Shown in pieces: positions 23,901 through 33,500 of a DNA stretch of 64,000 bases. Position 1 is the first letter of the stretch. Every line of letters starts with the position of its first letter. The translations under genes and the position numbers were made by a program. This stretch comes from Asterias rubens (Eukaryota; Echinodermata; Asteroidea; Forcipulatida; Asteriidae). The DNA lies in the NCBI RefSeq assembly GCF_902459465.1, contig NC_047062.1, forward strand, positions 29,630,673-29,694,672, read 5' to 3'. The notes beneath the pieces are model-generated. The model saw only the letters and a program-made list of their open reading frames with translations, was not told where the DNA came from and did not search any database.

Positions 23901-24010
23901 CTCCTTTCCCCAGGTTCTCTGCCTGTCAGTTTTCGTATATTTTCATCGACGTTTTGAAGACTTTCTTTCGCTTTTTCAAGCCGACCCTGCAAAGCCGACA
24001 CGTACGCCAT
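11933..24010 (-). CDS. PNN: Pinin homologue, complete, 9 exons, 500 aa
   Basis: Exons in transcript order: 24010-23901, 22380-22276, 21420-21352, 19993-19810, 18358-18261, 17901-17826, 16165-16010, 14263-14125 and 12498-11933. All junctions are GT-AG and in phase. Family landmarks in order: LEKAKESLQNVDENIRKLTG (residues 11-30), an Arg/Gly-rich stretch, QSSVVATP, NRRMFGHLLGTLQKFKQES, a coiled coil (about 215-270, IEHKLDVQAQEEKQAV), then KRLSQYIRTKSKPAIFYRP. The tail is Glu/Lys/Ser-rich and acidic. Pinin is a nuclear speckle and exon-junction-associated splicing factor, also reported at desmosomes in vertebrates. Unlike human pinin (717 aa) there is no long Ser/Arg-rich tail. Residues 96-139 form an unusual LGGRVDGPR tandem repeat followed by a basic PKRLRRK and a run of five Asp. 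The gene is divergent from TRAPPC6. Confidence 0.95.
12596..12746. mobile_element. Palindromic MITE in PNN intron 8
   Basis: GGTTTTCAACAAGTGGTTTA and ACCCAACGAGGCCTGGTTCT are mirrored by AGAACCAGGCCTCGGCGGGT and TTTAAACCACTAGTTGAAAA: a near-perfect stem with a tiny loop at about 12670. Confidence 0.8.
13375..13797 (-). repeat. Full-length tRNA-Leu-like SINE (reverse) in PNN intron 8
   Basis: The reverse strand starts GTGTCGTGGCCGAGCAGTTG, has the B box GTGGGTTCGAATCCC, GTTCGCCGCGGTGTTCCTGG, a single unexpanded GTAGCACCTTGTAAAC core and a terminal CGCTATATGAGACTTCAATA with ATT repeats. It is the reference copy for the expanded one at 4224. Confidence 0.75.
14640..16000. repeat. PNN intron 7 with degenerate TTCCACTA repeat
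   Basis: From about 15230 to 15730 the motifs TTCCACTACTACGATC and ACCTCTCAAGCTTTTT recur in loose tandem. The rest holds no feature I can name. Confidence 0.45.
16258..16433. mobile_element. Palindromic GGGCTCAATTTCACAGAGCTG repeat
   Basis: The left end CTCAATTTCACAGAGCTGCA is mirrored by AGCAGCTCTATAAAATTGAA. Related copies occur at 37812-38010, 40733-40957, 45372-45561, 58605-58792 and 61252-61437. Confidence 0.65.
17145..17660. repeat. About 20-bp satellite (ACAATTCAATGCAATATGTG) in PNN intron 6
   Basis: Twenty or more copies of a 19-21-bp unit, most regular at 17165-17420 and decaying to the right. It lies between exons 6 and 7. Confidence 0.9.
18507..19022. repeat. 320-bp segment bracketed by two 95-bp direct repeats in PNN intron 4
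   Basis: ACTGTTGATTGACCCCCTGC ... GTTAAAAGTATA occurs at 18507-18601 and 18928-19020. Between them, 18607-18930 is almost identical to 20702-21022 and includes the left half of an hAT-like MITE. Confidence 0.8.
19018..19140. mobile_element. Short palindromic MITE (TGACTG...CAGTCA ends)
   Basis: A diverged relative of the hairpin element at 33736-33907: it shares CACCGGGGATCACC, GGGAGTCATAGTTTT and AGTCAATATTTGT. Confidence 0.5.
19143..19517 (+). mobile_element. TTAA-flanked MITE, main family, in PNN intron 4
   Basis: From TTAAAGACACTGGACACTAA to TAGTGTCCACTGCCTTTAA, with the central hairpin retained. Confidence 0.8.
19853..19993 (-). repeat. In-frame LGGRVDGPR repeat in pinin exon 4
   Basis: Five units (9, 10, 9, 9 and a degenerate 7 residues) are encoded by a roughly 27-bp tandem DNA repeat. 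The first unit follows SR, giving SRLGG, which is a single motif in human pinin, so this looks like expansion of an ancestral motif. It adds evenly spaced GGR/RVDG arginines. Confidence 0.9.
20104..20510. mobile_element. Long palindromic element, arms about 110 bp, in PNN intron 3
   Basis: TATTTGGTTTGCGGTAACAC and TCTACTTGCCAGGTAGAGTT at the left are matched in reverse by AACTCTACCTGGCAAGTAGA and GTGTTACCGCAAACCAAATA at the right. Partial relatives lie at 40290-40520 and 60848-61105. Confidence 0.85.
20702..21022. repeat. Donor copy of the 320-bp intron duplication
   Basis: Almost identical to 18607-18930 (GCTTTTAGCAGTCATG here, GCGGTCATG there). Here the adjoining hAT-like MITE is complete. 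A diverged relative is at 54390-54560. Confidence 0.8.
20888..21178. mobile_element. hAT-like MITE, intact, 8-bp target duplication
   Basis: CATAGAGTTATATTTAAGAA ... TTCTTATATATAACTCTATG, 291 bp, flanked by AGTTAGCA on both sides (20880-20887 and 21179-21186). It has the same length and ends as the element at 1393. Confidence 0.87.
21878..22245 (-). mobile_element. TTAA-family MITE in PNN intron 2
   Basis: Reverse orientation; the left end is eroded and the right end is intact (TAGTGTCCAGTGTCTTTAA). The central hairpin is retained. Confidence 0.75.
22815..22965 (-). mobile_element. Non-LTR retrotransposon fragment
   Basis: The minus-strand frame reads AWDIWNSLPEDLINCTTLAS FK, the WNSLPE..L......FK motif typical of the C-terminal end of many LINE reverse-transcriptase proteins. 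No reverse transcriptase core is nearby. Confidence 0.55.
23532..23663. mobile_element. 132-bp MITE with 8-bp target duplication, copy 1
   Basis: Ends GGATAACTTTCCGTATGGCG / GCCATACGGAAACTTTTCC. Flanked by ATACTACA on both sides (23524-23531, 23664-23671). It lies in PNN intron 1. Confidence 0.88.
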
Positions 24011-24522
24011 GGCTTTTTTGGTGTTTTCGGTATATGAAATGAATTAGTCAGTACACACAAGAACAGCTTCGTGTAATGCATACCCAGAACGTCTAGGTTT
24101 CAGACGACTTGAATGTAAAAGTATAAAGTGCAAATTGTATCAAATCATTTACCACGTTTAGAATTGAGAATTTAAGTGTATTCATTATAATTTTGCATTT
24201 TACGACTGTGATTTTTATCAACAGTTGTATATGGAACCCTAATACTGACTTCATGAGTATTGGGCTGTAAAATTACCACTAGTCTACTTTGTCTTTAGCG
24301 TTGACTTAAATTAATAGTTATTTTATATCAGCAAATCTGTTGGCGTTCCATATGTGTATACTTCAGTGACAGCTTCCCAGACGTTTTAGACACATTTTGA
24401 CATACTTTTATACAACGAGTACCGACTATTCATCGGGCGACTAGTTTTCGTGATTTGTTGAAAACAAGTGGCCGCTGAAAAGAGCGATTCTTGTATTTTA
24501 AATAAATATTTTCACCAGTAAA
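24011..24522. promoter_or_regulatory. Divergent promoter region between PNN and TRAPPC6
   Basis: Only 512 bp separate the PNN start codon (minus strand) from the TRAPPC6 start codon (plus strand). No TATA box is obvious near either start, and none of the window's repeat families falls inside. A shared bidirectional promoter is inferred. Confidence 0.6.
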
Positions 24523-27500
24523 ATGGCTGACGATGTTTTGTTTGAACTTCTTCACATGGAGATCGTTGCTTACGTGGAAAATTCGGCAAAGAAAGATGAG
24601 AAGGTAGGTTTACGAATCACTGTGATTTTTGTTACTGCACCAATTTCGTGATAAACCAAATAAAGAAATAGTATTTTTTTCTCTCGTTTTCTCTCTCTTT
24701 TTTTAGGACAAACTTATGAAGGAAACATTACCGTATCTTGCCAACACTTTTTCATTCGTTATGAAACAAAATAATATCTAACTTCCTTTAATGAGGTATT
24801 CCTTTTTGTAAAAAGAAGTGAAAAAGGGAAAAAAGTAGTGGCAGGATTCGCAGGATTAGAAAGTTTACCTTTTTATTTAATCTAAATTTTGGGGGATGAA
24901 ATCAAAATTTATGGCAGGAGGGAACCAAATCAATTATCAGGCATTGAAAAATTGATTGTGTCGATCAATGAGCAGGATGCATTCCACTGAGCTATGCAAC
25001 AATTGTTATAAATGCCTTCAATTTCAAATATAATTTTGGCCTCTTGTGTTAACTGGTTATAACTAAAAACTAAGGATAACTTTCCGTATGGAGCCACCAC
25101 TTTTTCACTCATTTTTACAAAAAGGGATATATCAATCAGGTAAATTAGATACTATATTATTTTATTTCGAATGAAAAAGTGGTGGCGCCATACGGAAACT
25201 TTTCCAAAACTAAATAAAGACATCAGTCAATCAGTGTGCTATTGTTGTTAGCTACAAATTACCGGGGTGTTCTGCAATTTAGAGAACCAGTTCTGTTTAA
25301 TTCAGCCTTGGTTAACTAAATTGTTTTCTAATCCTGCTGTTGATTAAGGGTGCCTTTTTTAAAACTTGTTTATGCAATGCAAATACCTCTATCCTTTCCT
25401 TTCCCCCTAGTTTATCGGACAGACAACATAAGAAAATAGCTTCAAAATAAAAGAAGACTATGACTTTAGTTGTAGACTCAATCCAATTTGTATTCTGTAC
25501 TTGTTTATTTTAAATGCTTAGCTTGATATTGTGCTCATTAAAAACATGTTTTTCTTTTTTAATACTTTTTTTCTCCAACTTGCAGGACCAGTTAGTTGCC
25601 AAACTGGAGAAGATGGGTTACAGGGTCGGACAAAGTGTTGCAGAACGTTTCACCAGAGACACTCCAAGGTTTTCAAGCGAATTAGACATCATCAAATTCA
25701 TCTGTAAAGATTTCTGGACCAATGTCTGCAAGAAGCAGATTGACAATCTGCGGACAAATCACCAGGTAGCTATAGGTGTTTGGTGGCTGAGCAGCTAATA
25801 GGACCAGACTCAAGCTCTGGTGTTTCTGATCAGCAGAGTGTGGGTTTAAGTCTTGGGGCCTTTCTCAAACCACGGCTTGGGCTCCGGCTCAGGCTCCGCG
25901 TGCTGAGTTCCGTGCAATACGCGCGGCTCCAAAATGCAGGTTAAATGCAAGCTGCGTACACAGCACGCTAAGCCTGAGCCGGAGCCCAAGCCGTGGTTTG
26001 AGAAAGGCCCTTGGTCACAGCGTTTGTGTCCCTTGAGCAAGATACTAAACCATAGACCTTATCGCAAATACTCTGGCGAGCGCGTTAATCGTGGAATTAG
26101 GTGCATTCTGGTCGAGCTGAGGATCAAATTTGATCCATAGCTAGACCAGAATGCACCTCATTCAACAGCTAGCGCTTGCGCAATGGGTATTTGCGAAAAG
26201 GTCTATTGTTACTTTGTCCTTAGGATTGGATATTAAGCCATAGGTCCTGTGTACTTTGTTAACACGTTTGTTAACACTGATTCGGTGTGCATAGGGGGAG
26301 GGGGGCGGGAGACGACAGAACACTCATCATGGAAGAGATTTTGGCTAATAGTTTGTTGTGGTAATTGTAACCCTTAATCCTTCCAAGGGTTGTAGAAAGG
26401 AGGGTTCCAATGAACTAAAATTTGGCAAATTTGTTTTCAGTTTTTTCTTTTTCTTTTTTAAAAGTATTCAATTTGATACATTATAACGTTAAAAAATACA
26501 CTGACACAAGTTGCTCAATTCAAAGACATGGTCTTACTCAGACTACTTATATTTGCATTTCATTACCATAGCAGGATAAGAATACTTATAGGTCTTTTTG
26601 CTTTTCTTCTAGGGGGTGTATGTTCTTCAAGATAACAAATTTAGGTTTCTCGTTCAAATGTCTGCAAGTAAACAATACCTTGAGGCAGCACCAAAAGTAA
26701 GTCACTTCTTGTGGTTCCAGGGATTTAAATGGTTCGTTTGATTGTTTTTAAAGGAGAAACATTGCAGGGGCATGGCCGTAATGATCAAGGCAGGCCTGTG
26801 GCTTTACATTGAATTATGAACTCGCACAAAGATACTGTTTGCGACTCGCCCTACATAGATATTAGGGACTTTTCGTTTTCGACGACGGATGGTTCTGCGA
26901 CGGTTGTTCAGCTAAACGTTGTCGTTTTCAGCACAACGAAGATTCATCCAAAGTATTGTCGTAGAAATTGAGGGACGACCGTCCTCAAAGCCGACGCATG
27001 CGCAGATGACGCCAAATGTCATCTTACCCGTCGCAGAACCATCCGTCGTCGAAAACGAAAAGTCCCTATTATTTGGAGGGAGGGCATGCATGTGCAGTAA
27101 CTGGGTGAGAGTTCGTAATTCTATGTAAAGCTACAGGCCTGCTTTGACGGTGGCGTCCCCTGTAGTAGACGATAGTAATTGAACAGTCCAAAACCAACTG
27201 GTTGCAATTCTGAACTGAGATTAGTTTACTTTTGTTGTTAGTGTTTTGTGGTTTACTTCTTTGTTAGCAGCAATAACTTGTTGAAGTACTTTCAGGCAAG
27301 GTTCGCTGTAAAGCCTTGTGTAAATCTCTTTTGGTGTAGTGTTGGATCTGAAAGGAACAGGAGATGCCAACCACTGTTTCTTTTCAGAACCAACTCTTCA
27401 AGTGTTTTCAACTAGTCTACAAAAATACGATTTTGCGAGGAAAATATTTAATTTTAAAGAGCACTGTTATAAAGCGGTTCTGCTTATAAAGAGTACATTC

Positions 27501-28466
27501 CTGAATCTCATTTCTGCTTTGTGTTTCTTAATTTGCTGTCCCATTATAACACTGTTCCTGTCATAATAACCTGGCCAGTCCGAGCAACCTTGTTATAAAG
27601 AGAGTCGACTGTTTGTAGATTTGTTTCTGATCAATATGAAACCATCATGTATAATTGTTGTTTCTCTTTTTCAATGAATTGCAGTATCTAGCATATACAT
27701 GTGGTCTTGTTCGTGGAGCTCTTGCCAACTTAGGATTAAATTGCATTGTGACAGCAGAGGTCAGCACTATGCCAGCATGTGAGTTCTCAATAATAATTAT
27801 TATTTATTATTTATTCAGCATATCAAAAAGAACAATACAAAATACAAAATGGACAATAAGCCAATGGCACATGCCAGGAATTAAAAGTAAACAAATAACT
27901 GCGACTCGAAAGCCAAAAACTCTGATGCCACTGGCTACATGTACATCAAAATAAATAAATAATGATAAAATATTAAGTGCAGGATTGCTATGTTTAAGAT
28001 GATGGATTAGTTTCAGTCTGAAAGCCCACTGAGTAAAAGTTCTTACCAGAACAAGCCCTTCAATGTTAATATTTTGTTGTTAATATCAAGAAATGTAACC
28101 ATTGATTTGTGTTAATATGAGAGCTAACTTGGTGTGAGGTTAGTATTTAGCACCACAAGAAATACTTTTAATAAACTGTGCAAGTCTTAAGGTTAAACCG
28201 GTAGGAGTTACGGCAAGAACTATGGTAGTACACTTGTGGGGGTGAACCATGTATCTTTTGAGAGCCAGTATTTTGAGCTATCACTTTCCCAAAAGTTCAC
28301 TACGTTATTTGATTATGATCCACACTATGCTTCAAACATCACTGAAATAATGTCCTTTCAGCGCTTTGTAACTTTTGTAAAAGGCGCTCTATAAATATTA
28401 TTTATTATTATTAAATTACATTTTGTCTTTCCAGGTAAATTTCAAATCATGATCCAGAGATCGTAG
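24523..28466 (+). CDS. TRAPPC6: TRAPP complex subunit 6, complete, 5 exons, 156 aa
   Basis: Exons 24523-24603, 25586-25765, 26613-26696, 27685-27778 and 28435-28466 are in phase with canonical sites. The length matches human TRAPPC6B (158 aa). Diagnostic stretches are MADDVLFELLHMEIV, KLEKMGYRVGQSVAERFT, DIIKFICKDFWTNVCKKQID, NLRTNHQGVYVLQDNKFRF, YLAYTCGLVRGALANLG and IVTAEVSTMPACKFQIMIQ. This is the BET3-like fold of a core TRAPP subunit, which heterodimerises with TRAPPC3 in the ER-Golgi and Golgi tethering/Rab1 exchange complex. Human 6A and 6B are both close, so no paralogue letter is given. Intron 1 holds a possible alternative exon. Intron 2 holds a SINE with nested palindromes. Intron 3 holds a palindromic MITE. 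Confidence 0.96.
24707..24781 (+). other. Possible alternative terminal (poison) exon in TRAPPC6 intron 1
   Basis: A strong polypyrimidine tract and AG (to 24706) precede a frame continuing exon 1 in phase: DKLMKETLPYLANTFSFVMK and four more residues, then TAA. Its start (DKLMKE) resembles that of the true exon 2 (DQLVAK). Splicing here would give a 51-residue truncated product or a decay target. It may be a chance acceptor. Confidence 0.35.
25074..25205. mobile_element. 132-bp MITE with 8-bp target duplication, copy 2
   Basis: Nearly identical to copy 1 and in the same orientation. Flanked by AAAACTAA on both sides (25066-25073, 25206-25213). It lies in TRAPPC6 intron 1. Confidence 0.88.
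25858..26012. mobile_element. Palindromic MITE nested in SINE
   Basis: GGGCCTTTCTCAAACCACGG and CTTGGGCTCCGGCTCAGGCT are matched in reverse by AGCCTGAGCCGGAGCCCAAG and CCGTGGTTTGAGAAAGGCCC. A diverged relative is at 48388-48551. Confidence 0.85.
26047..26213. mobile_element. Second palindromic insertion in the same SINE
   Basis: AGACCTTATCGCAAATACTC near the left and GGTATTTGCGAAAAGGTCT at the right, with an internal ATTCTGGTCGAGCT / AGCTAGACCAGAAT pair. Confidence 0.7.
26863..27070. mobile_element. Palindromic MITE in TRAPPC6 intron 3
   Basis: GGGACTTTTCGTTTTCGACG with ACGGATGGTTCTGCGACGG at the left; the exact inverse (CCGTCGCAGAACCATCCGTC ... GAAAAGTCCC) at the right. TATTA on both sides may be the target duplication. 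Confidence 0.85.
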
Positions 28467-28734
28467 CCCTTATGAAGTTAGCTCAGGAAGGAAGACAAGT
28501 CCTATGGATTTGCGTCAAGAGACGACATCTTCCAACAAAGGATTGTGAAGATAACCAAGCTCATGGTAACCCCAAACTTCCTTTGTGTTTCAAACTCTGA
28601 AAATAATAGTGGCTTCTTAGCACTCATATCTTTTACTCAGTGAAGCTGAAGGCGCTTCAATGTTCAGTATTTTCCGGCCAGGTTTGTGGGACTACGTTTG
28701 AAGTTTGAGACTTACTCCTTTTACATAGCACCAT

Positions 28735-28940
28735 GATCTTTTCAATAAGTGCACTGGGTTCCTTTATGTGTGTTTCACAACACACAGGACAAACAGCTTT
28801 ACGTCCCATCCGAAGGATGAAGCAATGATGGTTTAGTGTCTTGCTTAAGGACATAAGTGTCATGACTGTGACTAGAACCCACACTCGAACAGAAACACCA
28901 GAGTTTGAGCCAGTTGCTCTAAACGGCTAGATCATGACAC
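28735..28940 (-). repeat. tRNA-Leu-like SINE fragment (reverse)
   Basis: The reverse strand carries GTGTCATGATCTAGCCG (degenerate A box), GTGTGGGTTCTAGTC (B box), TTAAGCAAGACACTAAACCA and CATCCTTCGGATGGGACGTA. Confidence 0.65.
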
Positions 28941-29768
28941 GTCACAAATTTATCCAGTAAAGATTTATAGTATTTGGTAGCTTTACAACAAATCTTCAGG
29001 ACCCAAGCAATGTGAATGGGTAAAATACTGGATGGTTTAGTTGTTAGTTACCAAATCCATTCAAATCAAGCAAAACAGAGCAATGGACAATGGAAGATTT
29101 TAAGAGGTCAATAGGAAGCGAAGAATGGATGGTTTGGTTATAAGTTACCAAATCCATTCAAAGCAAGAAAAACCGTGCAATGGATTATAAAAGACTTAAG
29201 GCGGTTAATAAGAAGTTAAGTGAAAGGACTTGCCTTGTATTTCTTGGTCATACAGCAACTACTCTGAGTTTTCCACAGTATTTTAATCACCATATTCTAT
29301 AAAGAAAACAACTAGTTGTGATACCTAAACCAGCTAAGTTGTTATTTAAAGTGTCTGTTTATTATCATCAAACAGTGGTGCCTCAAGCCATAACTAAAAT
29401 ATGGAACAAATTGGCAGATATAAAGTCATCTGTGTTTAGTACATTATATGTGAACTTGAGGGAAATGTTGTATGTAAATAATAAAAACGAATTCACTATT
29501 ATAAGATTAGAATTTTGTGGACGACGCAATTATGTAGCTGCTATAAAAAAAACTAATTTTGTTTATCTGAAAACTTATAAGGCATAGTTTTGATTACTAG
29601 GAATACCAATCATCAAAAGAAGTATTTCCATCTGAAATATTGTCATTTTCCATTTAAAACTGTTATTGAATCCATCTGGAAAATGTTCTTGCTACAGTTT
29701 GAGTAACCAGTAGGCCCATACATGTATATATATAGTTTAAAGTTGTAAAACAAAATTTGTAACCTTAA

Positions 29769-30215
29769 CCCTCCTACTGTCTGACCATTCAGTACCATCT
29801 GCTGTGGTTTTGAACGATTGATTCACTATACCAGCCTGCAATATAATAACATTTGGTGATTGCAACCACACAGTACACAGTCAACCCGCCCACTGTCTGA
29901 CCATTTAATACCATCCACTGTAGTTTTGAACGATTGATTCACTATACAAGCCTACAATATAATAACATTTGGTGATTGCAACCACACAGTACACAGTCAA
30001 CCCTCCCACTGTCTGATCATTCAATACCATCCACTATTTTGAATAGTTGATGCACTATGATAGCCTGCAATGATAACTTGGTGTGAATGCATCCTTATAG
30101 TACACAGTCAACCCTCCTACCGTCTGACCATTCAATATTATCCACTGTGGTTTTGAATGGTGCATCCACTATGTCAACCTGCAATATGATGAATGGATCG
30201 ACACAGTACACAGAA
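29769..30215. repeat. Tandem repeat, about 4 units of 111-116 bp
   Basis: Each unit begins CCCTCCTACTGTCTGACCAT or a close variant, includes TTTTGAACGATTGATTCACT and ends ACAGTACACAGTCAA. Confidence 0.85.
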
Positions 30216-30545
30216 CGTCCTTTGCATAGTTGTTCTACCATTCACAACTTGCCCATTTGAGTGGCTCTGAATTGTTGGTCATCTTGGTTAATGGCAAATG
30301 GGTATGGAAAGTAGGAGGGTTAAAAGTGCAAAGCTAAAGGTGTACACACAATTTAAAATACCATAATATTTAATTTTGTGTTTACTTTTGACTAAAGATA
30401 ACCCTCTCACATGCTGAATATTTTCATTGCCTTAGAGCAAGGAATTTTGTAATATTATGTAAATAATTTAATCTAAGCAATTCATTTAATTCTTGTACCC
30501 TATAGCTCTTCGATTGTGTTATCCTCCCTGAAGCGAAACGGTCGC

Positions 30546-33500
30546 TTAGCAGACTGTTGGACAGGCATCTGAAACAAATAAAATCAAAGAATAACTTACA
30601 AATTCTATGTTTATTTGAAATTCAAGAGGTTCAGTGTGTTTGTTTTAAGAATCAAGGGTGTTAAAAAAATAAATGCCCCAGTTGGCTAGAAAATAAAGTT
30701 CACAGGCAAACTTCCCAAGGTGTCTAAGTTGTTCATACAATGATTATACATACAAATTGTTAGAACACTTTTGGGGAAGAAATAAATGTGGGAAATATTT
30801 GATCCTTTAAACCGGAGTAGCACAGGGGTGGACTAAATACATACAGTAAATACAATGAAATCGCCAATTCGGGTCTAAAATTGAGAAAATCAGAAGTCCA
30901 GAAGTTTTAGCCAATTTGGGACTGTCCAGCAGTTTTATCAAATTTCAGGACTTTGTACAAATTGTTCAAAATAAGTATAGTAAAAGTATAATAAAAAATG
31001 TGGAAAATTAGACCCTACTATAGCTTGTCATCTTCTTTTCCGGTTCTTTTCTCCTGAATAAGTGTACTTAATGTAATTTCTATTCAAAAGCAACTTGACT
31101 TAAAAAAGAGGATTGGAACTTGGAATAGAACAACAGAGGGCGGACACTGGTCAGTATTGCAATTCCTGTTTGGTATGAAATTATACAGAGCTTCGACACT
31201 CTATGTGTGAATAGAGAATTTGAGTGTATTATAGCCTCACTTTTGTGACCAACTCTGAACCCTTGGCCAAATTTCGGGACCCTTTTTTGTACAGCGACCG
31301 CTGAACTCTTTGGAATTTGCATATCTACCGGCGGGTCGGCGGTTTGAAATTTTGGTCTTAAAGTATCTGTTTAAAATGTTTTTTATTTACGGTACGCATC
31401 CAAAACACACAGACCAAGCTATAGGGAATTGGCTTCAAAATGTTCCATCAGTCGTTGTACACAAAAATCGGTCCCGACGTGTGGCCAAGGATTCTTCAGA
31501 GTTGGCCACAAAAGTTGAGCCAACAGTTAGTATACCTTATATAAGGAACTGCCGACATCGGGCCCTCCGTAAGATTCCTCCCGGCTTGCGTGAAGTGACC
31601 GAAGACACCCGTCTTCCAAACCTTCCGAATGTTGTTGGACCGTGCTACATTGTCGTTCCAAGGAATGTGCCGTTCCGTTTGCACTGCTCTTCAGTAAGTT
31701 GTTGGTTGCAACTCCTGCTCTTATCTTCCCCGTCGCGTCGCCCCCCTGCACAAACTGAAAAAACCGCTAGCGCAAACAGCACCGCGTGCCGCACCTCTGG
31801 TCGCCTAACTTCACATTGTCACATGGAAACATAATGATACTTTTATGAGTACAATGTAGTTATAGCATGAACACTGAACAGAAAGAACAGAATGGTCGTG
31901 TTGGTGGAGTTATAGAATGGTCGAAATGGTGGAGTTTAGTTGACGAGTGAATCTATTCTTACCAATACCGGAGCATTCTAGCGGGCCCACCTTAAACCTG
32001 ACCCGTTGACTGTTGGATGTTATCCCGCCGATTCTAACCTCTCTGACCGGTAGCTTGGTCATGTCGGCGATGTTTCCTTCGTCTACCTGGGTCATGCCCC
32101 AGTCGACATCGCAGTTGCACCTACCACCTCCGAGGCACACTGCATACAAACAAATATTTATCGCGATTCAGATAAATGCACTGGACACTTTTGGTAGTTG
32201 TGAAAGACCAGTCTTCCCACTTGGTGTATCCAAACATCAGTGCATACATTAACGTATCTAATCTGTGAAAATTTGGCTTGAAGAGTTGCATTCTAATTGT
32301 CCTTTCTCTATGACTTAAGAAAGAAAGAAAACGAACCTTGTTGCACAAATTTGGCTGATTTCAAATGCATGAAAAGGTCTTCAGTCTGTTGTCTTTCTCA
32401 GATTCAAGTACTTAAGTGAGAAATTACCTTTTTCTCCAAAAATTGAAATTTTTAATTGAGTAATTATTACCAAACGTGTCCAGTGCACGGCACGGTGCCT
32501 TTAAATGTTTAAAATTCAAAGCTAAGCACATTTTATAAATTATAAAAAGAAGGACTAATACACTTACTGCTGCTACTAATTGAACTAAGATAACCCAAGC
32601 CACAACTGCACCCTTCAAAATCGCTCGGTGCCCCGCCCCACGACGGCATCTTCTCGCCGTCACGTGACACCCACCAGGCCATCTGCACCCCGTCATCGCT
32701 CCACATTTGGACTCCTTGGCAACCGAAGGATAAAAACTGAACACAGCTCACTGATGATTCGATGAGGGGTTTCAGTTGCTGGGGGTCTGTCGTCCCATCG
32801 TACGTAACCGTCTTGGAGTACTCGCCAGGAGCGTCGTAGAGGGCGTCATCTCCGGAGATTAGAATACCGCTGTGTGAGGGGATGTTGTTGAATACTGTTG
32901 TGAGTCCTGCATAGGTAGAATTTTCCATCGATAAAATTGGAAGAACATTCGCATAAAAGTCACTTATTTCGCTTTAATCAATCCATTTAATGCTGTGTTA
33001 TAATGTCTAAATTCGCAATACTTTGCAAGTTACAACTTTTTCGTTAAAAAAATACGTCATAATTAAAGACACTGGACAGTGGACACTATTGGTAATTGTC
33101 AAAGACCAGTCTTCTCACTTAGTGTATCTCAACACATGCATAAAATAACAAACCTGTGAAAATTTGAGCTGGATTGGTCGTCGGAGTTGCGAGATAACTA
33201 CGAAAGAAAAATACACCCTTGTCACACGAGGTTGTGTGCTTTCAGATGCTGGATTTCGAGACCTCAAATTCTAAACTTGAGTTCTCGAAATCAAATTCGT
33301 GAAAAATTACCTCTTTCTCGGAAACTATGTCACTTCAGAGGGAACCGTTTCTCACAATGTTTTATATTATAACACCCCTTGCAAGTATTCTGCCTGCTCA
33401 TTGGTTTAGAGCGCGTCACATGACATGTCTTAGTTTTGCTAGACGACGGCCGTGTGATAGTGCGTCGGTTTGCCATGCGCTAGTCCGAAGACTAGCACAC

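Larger units (their letters stand above)
25775..26280 (+). repeat. SINE interrupted by two palindromic insertions
   Basis: The tRNA-like head is at 25778-25857 (GGTGGCTGAGCAGCTAATAG, GTGTGGGTTTAAGTC). The SINE resumes at 26013 with GGTCACAGCGTTTGTGTCCC and again after 26213 (ATTGTTACTTTGTCC). The interruptions are separate palindromes. Confidence 0.7.
28467..30545. other. Region between convergent TRAPPC6 and gene A ends
   Basis: Probable TRAPPC6 3' UTR, a reverse SINE (28735-28940), a frame at 29318-29587 without recognisable motifs, and a tandem repeat (29769-30215). No exon is supported. Confidence 0.6.

Noticed and set aside
29318-29587. 89-aa frame suspected as a LINE fragment
   Set aside because: No reverse-transcriptase or endonuclease motif could be pointed to.
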